Below are positions 41,035 through 48,577 of a stretch of 64,000 nt of DNA, one piece after another. Source of the DNA: Micromonospora ureilytica. GTDB lineage: Bacteria > Actinomycetota > Actinomycetes > Mycobacteriales > Micromonosporaceae. The DNA lies in contig NZ_JADOTX010000001.1 in the NCBI RefSeq assembly GCF_015751765.1, positions 3,782,001-3,846,000 on the forward strand, read 5' to 3'. Position 1 is the stretch's first letter. The number at the start of each line of letters is the position of its first letter. The notes beneath the pieces are model-generated. The model did no database searches, was not told the origin of the DNA, and saw only the letters and a program-made list of their open reading frames with translations. Made by a program: the position numbers and the translations under genes.

Positions 41035-43100
41035 GCGCACTGGCCGCACCGAACGAGGTCGTCACCCGGGCGCTGCTGCGCCAGGTGAACGTGCCGGGGC
41101 TGGACCGGCCCGCCGCCCTGATCACGCTGGACAACGGCTTCGACCACACCAAGCCGAACACCTTCGGCCCGGGTGGGCTGGCCAGCCTGGACGAGGCGAT
41201 CACGGCCGCGCTCGCCGCGGACCCGGCGTTCATCGCGGTCACCGGCAAGCCGTACATCTTCTGCGTGGGCGCGGACATCGTGGGCCTGCCGCAGCTCGCC
41301 GACCGCGCGCAGGCGCTGGAGATCGGGCGGCTCGGCCACCGGGTCTTCGCCAGGCTCAAGGACAGCACCGTCCCCACGTTCGCGTTCGTCAACGGCGCGG
41401 CGATGGGCGGTGGCCTGGAGCTGGCGCTGCACTGCCACTACCGGACGCTCTCCGGCGGCGCGGCGGCCCTCGCGCTGCCCGAGGTCTCCCTCGGCCTGGT
41501 GCCCGGCTGGGGTGGCACCCAGCTGCTGCCGAACCTGATCGGCATCCCCGCCGCGACCCAGGTGATCATTCAGAACCCGCTGATGCAGAACAAGATGCTC
41601 AAGCCGAAGCAGGCGGCCGAGCTGGGCATCGCGGACATCCTGTTGGAGCCGGCGGACTTCCTGGAGCGGTCCCTGGAGTGGGCCGCCGGTGTGGTCCGGG
41701 GTCAGGTCACAGTGACCCGACCCGAGGTCGACAAGGACATGTGGGCGGGCGTGCTCTACTTCGCCCGGGAGACGCTGAACCAGCGGCTGCACGGCGCGGT
41801 CCCGGCCGCGTACAAGGCGCTCGACCTGCTGGAGACGGCGAAGGACGGTGACTTCGCCGCCGGCACCGCCGCCGAGGACGAGGCCCTCGCGGACCTGGTC
41901 TTCTCCGAGGAGCTGCGCAGCGGCCTGTACGCGTTCGACCTGGTGCAGCGGCGGGCCAAGCGCCCGGCCGGCGCACCGGACAAGGGCCTGGCTCGGACGA
42001 TCACCAAGGTCGGCATCGTCGGTGCGGGCCTGATGGCCAGCCAGTTGGCGCTGTTGTTCGCTCGTCGCCTCCAGGTGCCTGTGGTGCTGACCGACCTCGA
42101 CCAGTCCCGCGTGGACAAGGGCGTCGGCTACGTGCACACCCAGATCGAGAAGGCCGTCATCAAGGGCCGGATGGACAAGGGCACCGCAGCCAAGCTGTAC
42201 GGCCTGGTCAGCGGCACTGTCGACAAGAGCGCCTTCGCGGATGCCGACTTCGTCATCGAGGCGGTCTTCGAGGACCTGGGCGTCAAGAAGCAGGTCTGGG
42301 CCGAGTTGGAGAAGATCGTCTCTCCGGAGGCGGTGCTCGCCACCAACACCAGCTCGTTGTCGATCACCGAGATGGCCGCCGAGTTGGAGCACCCGGAGCG
42401 GGTGGTCGGCTTCCACTTCTTCAACCCGGTGGCGGTGCTGCCGCTGCTGGAGATCGTCCGGGGCGAGCGGACCGACGACGTCACCCTGGCGACCGCGTTC
42501 GCCGTGGGCAAGCAGCTCAAGAAGTCGAGCGTGCTGGTCAAGGACGCTCCGGCGTTCGTGGTGAACCGGCTGCTCACCCGCTTCCTGGGCACCGTCTTCG
42601 CCGCCGTCGACGCCGGCACCCCGCTGGACGTGGCGAACAGCGCACTGGACCCGCTGGGCCTGCCGATGCGCCCGCTCGCCCTGCTCCAGCTGGTCGGGCC
42701 GGCCGTCGCGTACCACGTGGGCGGCACCCTGCACGCCGCGTACCCGGACCGGTTCTCCGTCAGCGAGAACCTCAAGCGGATCGCCGACTCGGGCCAACCG
42801 ATCGTGGTCGACGACCAGGTCAACGAAGAGGTCGCCAAGCTGCTCGTGGTCGGTGACCAGCCGCTGACCGCGGAGCAGGTACGCCAGAACGCCCTCGACG
42901 CGCTCGCGCAGGAGATCCGGCTGATGCTGGACGAGGGTGTGGTCGCCGAGGCGCAGGACATCGACCTGTGCATGATCCTGGGCGCCGGTTGGCCGTTCCA
43001 CCTGGGCGGCGTCACGCCGTACCTGGATCGGACCGGCACCTCCGAGCGGGTCACCGGCCAGCGGTTCCTGCCGCTTGGCGCGGCGAGCCTGCCGGCCTGA
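41031..43100 (+). CDS. fadB: Fatty-acid oxidation alpha subunit: enoyl-CoA hydratase / 3-hydroxyacyl-CoA dehydrogenase
   Basis: The 689-residue protein has an N-terminal crotonase-fold domain (about 20-290; FCVGADIVGLPQLA and NGAAMGGGLELALHCHYRT form the oxyanion/active-site region, ALPEVSLGLVPGWGGTQLLP) and a 3-hydroxyacyl-CoA dehydrogenase (about 322-510; KVGIVGAGLMASQLALLFAR NAD site, TNTSSLSI, GFHFFNPVAVLPLLEIV with catalytic His) plus a C-terminal helical domain. It catalyses hydration and oxidation steps of beta-oxidation. The GTG overlaps the thiolase stop (GTGA), so the two subunits are coupled. A hairpin follows. Confidence 0.95.
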   Translation: MSALAAPNEVVTRALLRQVNVPGLDRPAALITLDNGFDHTKPNTFGPGGLASLDEAITAALAADPAFIAVTGKPYIFCVGADIVGLPQLADRAQALEIGRLGHRVFARLKDSTVPTFAFVNGAAMGGGLELALHCHYRTLSGGAAALALPEVSLGLVPGWGGTQLLPNLIGIPAATQVIIQNPLMQNKMLKPKQAAELGIADILLEPADFLERSLEWAAGVVRGQVTVTRPEVDKDMWAGVLYFARETLNQRLHGAVPAAYKALDLLETAKDGDFAAGTAAEDEALADLVFSEELRSGLYAFDLVQRRAKRPAGAPDKGLARTITKVGIVGAGLMASQLALLFARRLQVPVVLTDLDQSRVDKGVGYVHTQIEKAVIKGRMDKGTAAKLYGLVSGTVDKSAFADADFVIEAVFEDLGVKKQVWAELEKIVSPEAVLATNTSSLSITEMAAELEHPERVVGFHFFNPVAVLPLLEIVRGERTDDVTLATAFAVGKQLKKSSVLVKDAPAFVVNRLLTRFLGTVFAAVDAGTPLDVANSALDPLGLPMRPLALLQLVGPAVAYHVGGTLHAAYPDRFSVSENLKRIADSGQPIVVDDQVNEEVAKLLVVGDQPLTAEQVRQNALDALAQEIRLMLDEGVVAEAQDIDLCMILGAGWPFHLGGVTPYLDRTGTSERVTGQRFLPLGAASLPA

Positions 43101-43112
43101 GGAGATCGCAGC

Positions 43113-43129
43113 ACCACCGTCGCGGTGGT
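43113..43129 (+). terminator. Hairpin after the fadA-fadB operon
   Basis: A 7-bp perfect stem ACCACCG / CGGTGGT with a 3-nt loop lies 12 bp after the stop of the alpha subunit. Confidence 0.5.
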
Positions 43130-43271
43130 CGGACTGTCCCTCGTGGACGGGCCGGCCACCGTGACCGTTTGTGATCAGGCGATCGCCGGGTGCGAGTCGC
43201 CGCGGGGACAACGGCGGGCTCCGCGCCGGGTTAAGATCACGCGTTTTGCAACCCCATCTTGGAGCTGACTG

Positions 43272-44090
43272 ATGTCCCAGCCGCCGGCCAATCCCTACGG
43301 CCCGCCGCACGATTCCCCCGACCCGTCGCAGCAGCCGGGCCAGCAGCCTGGCGGCTGGCCGCCGCCGCAGCAGCAGGGACAGCCGCAGCAGCCCGGTGGC
43401 TTCTCACCCGCGCAGCCTGGTTTCCCACCCGCGCAGCCTGGTTTCCCACCCGCGCAGCCTGGTCAGCCGTACGGTGACCCGAACCTGGTCGGCGGCCCAC
43501 CCCCGGCGAAGAAGTCGAACGTCGGCAAGATCGTGCTGATCGTGTTGGCCGTGGTGCTGGTGCTCTGCGTCGGCGGCGTGGCGATCACCTGGTTCGCCGT
43601 CAAGGACGACGTGGGTGCCGTCGTGGATGCCAGCAAGACCCGGGTGGTCGCGCCGGCCACCCTCGCCGGCCGGCCGAAGCTCACCAACCCGGAGCTCCAG
43701 ACGGCCGCCGACCAGGCGGTCAACGAGATGAAGTCGGGGGCGCAGAACCAGACCAGCACTGTCGCCGCCTTCTACGGCGACCCGACCAAGCGGGACCTCG
43801 TCATGATCGCGGCCGTGTCCGCGCTGCTGACGGACCCGAAGAAGGATCTCGACGCCTATGTGGACGGGCTGTCCAAGCAGCTGACGGTGGACAAGATGAC
43901 GGCGGTCGACGCCGGCCCGCTCGGCGGTGAGGCGCGCTGCGGCGACGGCACAGCCGAAACCGTGCCGCTGGGCATCTGCGTCTGGGCCGACCGGGGCAGT
44001 CTGGGCATGGTGGTGATGTACTTCAAGTCCGCCGACCAGGCGAAGGCCGAGTTCACCACGATCCGGGGCCAGGTCGAGCAGCAGTCCTGA
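43272..44090 (+). CDS. Pro/Gln-rich single-pass membrane protein, DUF4190-like layout
   Basis: The 272-residue protein has a disordered Pro/Gln/Gly-rich cytoplasmic N-terminus (1-78) with three 7-residue repeats (GFPPAQP), a basic stop, one membrane segment (IVLIVLAVVLVLCVGGVAI, about 86-105) and an outer domain of about 165 residues containing two cysteines (EARCGDGTAETVPLGICVW) that may form a disulphide. The layout is common in actinobacterial membrane proteins of unknown function. ATG 43272; TAAGAT at 43232-43237 may be the -10. A very strong terminator follows. Confidence 0.8.
   Translation: MSQPPANPYGPPHDSPDPSQQPGQQPGGWPPPQQQGQPQQPGGFSPAQPGFPPAQPGFPPAQPGQPYGDPNLVGGPPPAKKSNVGKIVLIVLAVVLVLCVGGVAITWFAVKDDVGAVVDASKTRVVAPATLAGRPKLTNPELQTAADQAVNEMKSGAQNQTSTVAAFYGDPTKRDLVMIAAVSALLTDPKKDLDAYVDGLSKQLTVDKMTAVDAGPLGGEARCGDGTAETVPLGICVWADRGSLGMVVMYFKSADQAKAEFTTIRGQVEQQS
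43398..43460. repeat. 21-bp tandem repeat in the Pro/Gln-rich N-terminus
   Basis: Three units of 21 bp (GGTTTCCCACCCGCGCAGCC T) at 43398-43418, 43419-43439 and 43440-43460; the last two are identical. In frame, coding GFxPAQP repeats. Confidence 0.85.
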
Positions 44091-44100
44091 TCCGTACGTG

Positions 44101-44140
44101 AACGGGGCCCCGGCCACCCTCTGGTGGCCGGGGCCCCGTT
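44101..44140. terminator. Strong terminator hairpin
   Basis: A perfect 18-bp stem (AACGGGGCCCCGGCCACC, 44101-44118, pairing with 44123-44140) with a 4-nt loop follows the Pro/Gln-rich membrane protein gene by 11 bp. It ends in TT, close to the textbook form. Confidence 0.85.
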
Positions 44141-44217
44141 GCTTCTCCTGGAGCGCACCGACCGGCCGCTGTCGTCATGGCAGCCATCCACCGAGGTCGC
44201 CAATACTTTGCCCTTGC

Positions 44218-44246
44218 GCTAAGTGTCATCCCCGGGAACACTTAGC
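44218..44246 (+). promoter_or_regulatory. ArsR-type operator upstream of the ArsR-SRPBCC operon
   Basis: The perfect 9-bp inverted repeat GCTAAGTGT / ACACTTAGC with an 11-nt spacer ends 3 nt before ATG 44250. Position and size fit autorepression by the ArsR protein encoded next. Confidence 0.6.
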
Positions 44247-44249
44247 CGC

Positions 44250-44588
44250 ATGGCACAGTATTCGGCGCAGCTCGACGGCGTGTTCGTCGCCCTCGCTGAC
44301 CCGACCCGGCGCTGGGTCATCCGACGCCTCGGCCACGGTCCGACGAGCGTCGGCGACCTCGCCCGCGAATTCTCGATGACCCTTCCCTCGTTCATGAAGC
44401 ACGTGCAGACGCTCGAGTCGAACGGACTGATCCACACGACCAAGTCCGGCCGGGTGCGCACCTGCGTGCTCAACCGCGACCGCCTCGCCGTCGTCGACGA
44501 CTGGCTCGCCGAGCAGCGCCGGATTTGGGAAGAGCGCACGGATCGCCTGGAACACCTCGTCACCGATCAGCAGGAGAGGCAGCAGTGA
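44250..44588 (+). CDS. ArsR family transcriptional regulator (SRPBCC-associated type)
   Basis: The 112-residue winged-helix protein begins MAQYSAQLDGVFVALADPTRRWVIRRL and has the HTH GPTSVGDLAREFSMTLPSFMKHVQTLES and the wing HTTKSGRVRTCVL. It has no Cys metal site (no ELCVC motif), so it is the non-metal ArsR type typically encoded with an AHSA1/SRPBCC protein. It overlaps that gene by 4 nt and probably represses the three-gene operon through the palindrome at 44218-44246. Confidence 0.93.
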   Translation: MAQYSAQLDGVFVALADPTRRWVIRRLGHGPTSVGDLAREFSMTLPSFMKHVQTLESNGLIHTTKSGRVRTCVLNRDRLAVVDDWLAEQRRIWEERTDRLEHLVTDQQERQQ

Positions 44589-45061
44589 ATCCGGACCTGG
44601 ACCTGACCATGGCGCGGGTTATCCGCGCCCCTCGCACCGCCGTGTGGAGCGCCTGGACCGACCCGTCCCGCTTCGAGAAGTGGTGGATACCGGCGCCGTC
44701 CCTGTGCCGCGTCGATCGCTTGGACGTCCGGCCCGGTGGCGCACTCGTGACCCGGCTGAGCGACGACGGGGTGGAGTTCGTCCCGCACCTCGACGCGTGC
44801 TTCCTCGTCGTCGACGACCTCGAACGGATCGTGTTCACCAACGTGATCAACAGCGCCTGGCGGCCCGCGAACCCTACCCCGGTTGCGATGACCGCGGAGA
44901 TCACCATGAAGGACCATCCGGACGGCACTGACTACCGGATCATCGTCCGCCACGGTGATCCCGCCGCTCGTGACCTTCACGAGAAGATCGGCTTCGCGGA
45001 CGGCTGGGGCTCGGTCACCGAACAACTCGCCGGGCTCACCGAGAGCCAGGGGGCGCTGTGA
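44585..45061 (+). CDS. SRPBCC/AHSA1 family protein
   Basis: The 158-residue protein has the AHSA1-type START fold: DLTMARVIRAPRTAVWSAWTDP, FEKWWIPAPSLCRVDRLDVRPGG, FTNVINSAWRP, ITMKDHPDGTDYRI and EKIGFADGWGSVTEQL. It binds hydrophobic ligands or acts as a small stress protein; partnership with ArsR is conserved across actinobacteria. Start GTG 44585 (GGAGAGG upstream) overlaps arsR; its stop overlaps the next gene (GTGA). Confidence 0.92.
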   Translation: MNPDLDLTMARVIRAPRTAVWSAWTDPSRFEKWWIPAPSLCRVDRLDVRPGGALVTRLSDDGVEFVPHLDACFLVVDDLERIVFTNVINSAWRPANPTPVAMTAEITMKDHPDGTDYRIIVRHGDPAARDLHEKIGFADGWGSVTEQLAGLTESQGAL

Positions 45062-45684
45062 AGATCGTCCTTACCGAGTTCGTCACTCTCGACGGCGTCA
45101 GCCAGGGGCCCGGCTCGCCGACCGAGGACACGAGTGGCGACTTCACCCGGGGTGGCTGGCTCGTGCCCTACCTGGACGAGGTCTTCGTCCGCCGCACCTC
45201 TGACTGGTTGGGTCTCGCCGACGGTCTGCTGCTCGGACGGCGGACCTACGAGGCGTTCGCTCGCGACTGGCCGCAGATCACCGACCCGAACGATCCGTTC
45301 ACCGAACGGATGAACTCGCTCCCCAAGTACGTCGTGACCAACACCCTGGCGGAGGGTAGTTGGCACCCGACGACTGTGCTCCACGGCGACCCGATCCGCA
45401 CCGTCGGAGAGCTCAGGGCGCAGCCAGGACGGGAGCTCCAGATTCACGGCAGCGCCCGACTTGGCAAGGCTCTGTTGTCAGCTGGCCTCGTCGACACACT
45501 CCGAATCGTCGTGGCCCCCACCGTGGCCGGTTCCGGGCGTCGACTGCTCGACCATCCGAATGCGCCCGTCGGCCTCCGACTGGTACACCACGAAGCGACG
45601 GCGAAGGGTCTGCTCCTGCTCGAGTACGAGCATGTCGGCGCCGCCCCGGTGGCGGAATACCAGGGCGCGACGACCTTCGTCTAG
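45058..45684 (+). CDS. Dihydrofolate reductase family protein (RibD C-terminal fold)
   Basis: The 208-residue protein has the RibD-C/DHFR-like fold: KIVLTEFVTLDGVSQGPG, LLLGRRTYEAFARDWP, FTERMNSLPKYVVTNTL, ELQIHGSARLGKALLSAGL and DTLRIVVAPTVAGSGRRL. Such proteins bind NADPH and reduce unknown substrates; they are often regulated by SRPBCC-associated ArsR operons. GTG 45058 overlaps the SRPBCC stop by 4 nt. Confidence 0.92.
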   Translation: MKIVLTEFVTLDGVSQGPGSPTEDTSGDFTRGGWLVPYLDEVFVRRTSDWLGLADGLLLGRRTYEAFARDWPQITDPNDPFTERMNSLPKYVVTNTLAEGSWHPTTVLHGDPIRTVGELRAQPGRELQIHGSARLGKALLSAGLVDTLRIVVAPTVAGSGRRLLDHPNAPVGLRLVHHEATAKGLLLLEYEHVGAAPVAEYQGATTFV

Positions 45685-45745
45685 TCACCGCGCCACGAGA
45701 CGGCCAGTCACTGCCTGATTCTCGCGGTCCCAGCAGCGTGGAGCC

Positions 45746-45780
45746 GGGCCCCCGGCCACCCCTCGGGTAGCCGGGGCCCC
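45746..45780. terminator. Bidirectional terminator between convergent genes
   Basis: Arms 45746-45760 (GGGCCCCCGGCCACC) and 45766-45780 pair at 13 of 15 positions around a 5-nt loop. Lies between the DHFR-like gene and the convergent VOC gene. Confidence 0.65.
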
Positions 45781-45797
45781 GTGCCGTATGTCGGCGG

Positions 45798-46229
45798 TCA
45801 GGCCGACTCGGCAACCTCCGACGTGGCGAGCGCCGCGGCCCGCGCCGCTGCCGCGGCCGCCCGCTCGGCGGCGTTGCCGAGCACGCAGAACTCGTTGCCC
45901 TCCGGGTCGGCGAGCACCACCCAACCACCACCGGTCGGGCCGACGTGGTCGGCGACGAACGTCGCGCCGATGCCGAGCAGTCGCTCGACCTCCTCGGCCC
46001 GGGTCCGATCAGCGGGTTGCAGGTCCAGGTGCAGCCGGTTCTTCACCGTCTTGCCCTCGGGCACCGCGATGAACAGCACCTCCGGGCCACCCGGCGGCAG
46101 GAGCATCGCCTCCGGGTCGCCGGGAAAGTCGTCGGGGTGCCGCGGGCAGTCGAAGACCTGCGCCCAGAAGCCAGCCAGGGCGTACGTGTCGTGACAGTCG
46201 ATGCTGATGTTGTGGATCGTCGAACTCAC
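45798..46229 (-). CDS. VOC (glyoxalase/bleomycin resistance-like) family protein
   Basis: The 143-residue protein from GTG 46229 (GGAGG 6 nt upstream) begins STIHNISIDCHDTYALAGFW and has CPRHPDDFPGDPEAMLLPPGG, RLHLDLQPADRTRAEEVERLL and GGWVVLADPEGNEFCVLG, the glyoxalase_6-type VOC pattern that forms a paired beta-alpha-beta3 metal site (His/Glu). The Ala-rich C-terminus (AAERAAAAAARAAALA) is low complexity. Substrate unknown. Confidence 0.88.
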   Translation of the reverse strand: MSSTIHNISIDCHDTYALAGFWAQVFDCPRHPDDFPGDPEAMLLPPGGPEVLFIAVPEGKTVKNRLHLDLQPADRTRAEEVERLLGIGATFVADHVGPTGGGWVVLADPEGNEFCVLGNAAERAAAAAARAAALATSEVAESA

Positions 46230-46475
46230 AGTGGTCCTCCACGGTGGTGACGTGGTGCGGCCCCGTGTCCGGGCGCAGCGCACCACGCAGGAACTGGTTT
46301 CCCCTTCGAGTGGGCGATCAGCGCCCGAACCCCTGCGGGGGCGCTCCGCCTCCGGGACGTCAGCCGACGCGGACCCGGGGCGCGGAGCCAACATTTGTGG
46401 ACATCGACGCACCCCCTTTCATCTCGCGCTGACGACGCGATCTTGCCACCGGCCGAGCGGGGCGCGCAACCCCGT

Positions 46476-47651
46476 TCAGCCGACGGTGGAAACCGTGCCG
46501 GGCAGCGCCGGGGCGTCCACCGCCGGCAGGGTGACAGTCACCTCCAGACCACCGCCCGACTGCGCGATCACCCGCACGGTGCCGCCGTGCGCCGTGCAGA
46601 CCGCCCGGACGATGGACAGCCCCAGGCCGGAGCCCCGGGCGCCGGTGCGTTCCCGGCCACCACGCCGGAACGGCTCGAACAGTCCCGGCACGTCGGCCTG
46701 GTCCACCTCGAAACCGGTGTTCCCCACCACCAGCCAGGACCGGTCGCCGTCGGTGCCGGTACGCACCCACAGCCGGCCGTGCAGGTGGTTGTAGCGGACC
46801 GCGTTCTCGATCAGGTTTCCGGCCAGTCGGTCGAGCAGCCCCGGGTCGCCGACGACCGGGGCGGACTCCAACGACGTCTGCACCCGCAGGCCGATCCGTT
46901 CCACCTCGCGGCGCATCGCCGACAACGCGTTGGCGGTGCCCGCGGCGAGGTCACACTCGGTACGCCGGCCCAGCTGCCGCCCGGCCTGCGCCTCGCTGCG
47001 GGCCAGCACCAACAGCGCGTCCACCAGGCCGTTGGCCCGCTCGGAGGCGTCGCGGACGACTGTCGCCATCCGTCGGTACTCGGCGGCGTCCGCGTCGTCG
47101 TCGCTGAGCGTCACGTCGATCTCCGTCCGCATCACGGCGAGCGGGGTACGCAGCTCGTGCGAGGCGTTCGCCACGAAACGCTTCTGGGCCTCGAACGCGG
47201 ACGCGATCCGGTCCAGCATGGCGTCGAACGTCTTGGCCAGCTCGGCCACCTCGTCGTCGGCGCCCGAGTAGCCGATCCGCTGGTCCAGGGTCGCCTCACC
47301 GAGCCGCTGCGCTGTCGCCGTGACCTGGTGCAGCGGGCGCAGCGCCCGGCCGGCCACCGCGTACGCGCCGGCCACCCCGACCACGCTGATCGCCAACAGC
47401 GCGACCAGGCCCTTGGCCAGCAGCTCCCCGGAGGCGGCGTCGACCAACTGCCGCTGCCACTGGGCGGCGTCCATCTCCCGACCGTCGGAGAGCAACACGA
47501 TGGTGCCGGGCACCAACTCGTCGGTGGGTCGCAACGCGTCGCGCACCAGCAGCCAGGCCAGCAGCACCAGGATCGCTCCGGCCCCGATGAGCAGCACACC
47601 GTTGAGCACTGTCAGCCGCAACCGCAGAGTGGGCCGCAACCGCCGGCTCAC
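46476..47651 (-). CDS. Sensor histidine kinase
   Basis: The 391-residue kinase has two membrane segments (about 15-37 and 80-100) around a short sensor loop, a HAMP domain (about 101-155), the phospho-accepting H-box VANASHELRTPLAV (His165), N-box LIENAVRY, G1/F/G2 boxes (RGGRERTGARGSGLGLSIV). The extracytoplasmic loop is only ~40 residues. It pairs with the OmpR-type response regulator upstream. Start GTG 47651 lies inside the first copy of the 59-bp repeat, so the original overlap with the regulator gene has been disrupted. Confidence 0.93.
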   Translation of the reverse strand: MSRRLRPTLRLRLTVLNGVLLIGAGAILVLLAWLLVRDALRPTDELVPGTIVLLSDGREMDAAQWQRQLVDAASGELLAKGLVALLAISVVGVAGAYAVAGRALRPLHQVTATAQRLGEATLDQRIGYSGADDEVAELAKTFDAMLDRIASAFEAQKRFVANASHELRTPLAVMRTEIDVTLSDDDADAAEYRRMATVVRDASERANGLVDALLVLARSEAQAGRQLGRRTECDLAAGTANALSAMRREVERIGLRVQTSLESAPVVGDPGLLDRLAGNLIENAVRYNHLHGRLWVRTGTDGDRSWLVVGNTGFEVDQADVPGLFEPFRRGGRERTGARGSGLGLSIVRAVCTAHGGTVRVIAQSGGGLEVTVTLPAVDAPALPGTVSTVG

Positions 47652-47769
47652 AGCACGACCCCGGTTCGCGACTGCGGGGCTCGCAAACCCGGCTCACTCC
47701 TCGCGCTCACAGCACGACCCCGGTTCGCGACTGCGGGGCTCGCAAACCCGGCTCACTCCTCGCGCTCAC
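47646..47769. repeat. 59-bp tandem duplication at the response regulator/kinase junction
   Basis: Units 47646-47704 and 47705-47763 are identical (begin GCTCACAGCACGACCCCGGT) and a third partial GCTCAC follows at 47764-47769. The repeated GCTCAC contains both the kinase GTG start (47651-47649) and the regulator TGA stop (47768-47766), so the original GTGA coupling site is now present three times. Confidence 0.95.
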
Positions 47770-48434
47770 GCTCCCACCTCAGCGGTGCGGTAGCCCGCTC
47801 CGACCACCGTCTCGATCAGCGGCGGGTCACCGAGCTTCTTGCGCAGCGTCATCACGGTGACCCGGACGATTGTGGTGAACGGGTCGGTGTTGGCGTCCCA
47901 GACCCGTTCCAGCAGTTCCTCACTGGAGACCACAGCGCCGCGCGCCTTGAGCAGTTCGCAGAGCACCCCGAACTCCTTGTTGGTGAGGTCCATCGGCACA
48001 CCGGCGCGGGTGGCCACCCGGCGGGCCGGGTCGAGCACCAGGTCGGCCAGTTCGAGCACGGGCGGCGCGGCCGGGGTGGCCCGCCGGCCCAACGCCTGCA
48101 CCCGGGCGACCAGTTCGTCGAAGGCGAACGGCTTGGGCAGGTAGTCGTCCGCGCCGAGCTGCAACCCCTCCACCCGGTCGGCCACGGTGCCGCTGGCGGT
48201 GAGCATCAGCACGCGGGTCAACGCGCCGGAGGCCGCCAGGTCGGCGCAGATCTGGTCGCCGTGGACACCGGGCAGGTCGCGGTCGAGCACCACCACGTCG
48301 TACCGGGTGACGAACGCCGCCTCGTGGCCGGCGTCGCCGTCGTACGCCACGTCGACCGCCATCCCCCGCTTGCGCAACCCGCGTGCGATCGCGTCGGCGA
48401 GGTTGCGCTCGTCCTCGACCACCAGTACCCGCAT
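47766..48434 (-). CDS. OmpR/PhoB-family response regulator
   Basis: The 222-residue protein has a receiver domain (1-118: MRVLVVEDERNLADAIARGL, phosphorylation Asp51 in VVVLDRDLPG, LTASGT, switch Lys in YLPKPF) and a winged-helix DNA-binding domain (about 128-220: DPARRVATRAGVPMDLTNKEFGVLCELL, VRVTVMTLRKKLGDP, ETVVGAGYR). ATG 48434 has a GAGGAGG site. It is partnered by the kinase at 46476-47651. Target genes are unknown. Confidence 0.95.
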   Translation of the reverse strand: MRVLVVEDERNLADAIARGLRKRGMAVDVAYDGDAGHEAAFVTRYDVVVLDRDLPGVHGDQICADLAASGALTRVLMLTASGTVADRVEGLQLGADDYLPKPFAFDELVARVQALGRRATPAAPPVLELADLVLDPARRVATRAGVPMDLTNKEFGVLCELLKARGAVVSSEELLERVWDANTDPFTTIVRVTVMTLRKKLGDPPLIETVVGAGYRTAEVGA

Positions 48435-48577
48435 CCCGGCCTCCTCGCTGCTGACCACCGACAACCTAGTGCCGGCCGGCAACCCATCGTCCCTCGCCGC
48501 CCGCGCCGGCCGGCGTTGCGGGCCACCGCGGCGTACGCGATGCTGGCCGGCGGCACCGAGCGACGGACGGAGCTGGC

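Noticed and set aside
47646..47769. CRISPR or attachment-site duplication
   Set aside because: Two directly abutting 59-bp copies with no spacer, no integrase and no inserted element; simple tandem duplication explains it.
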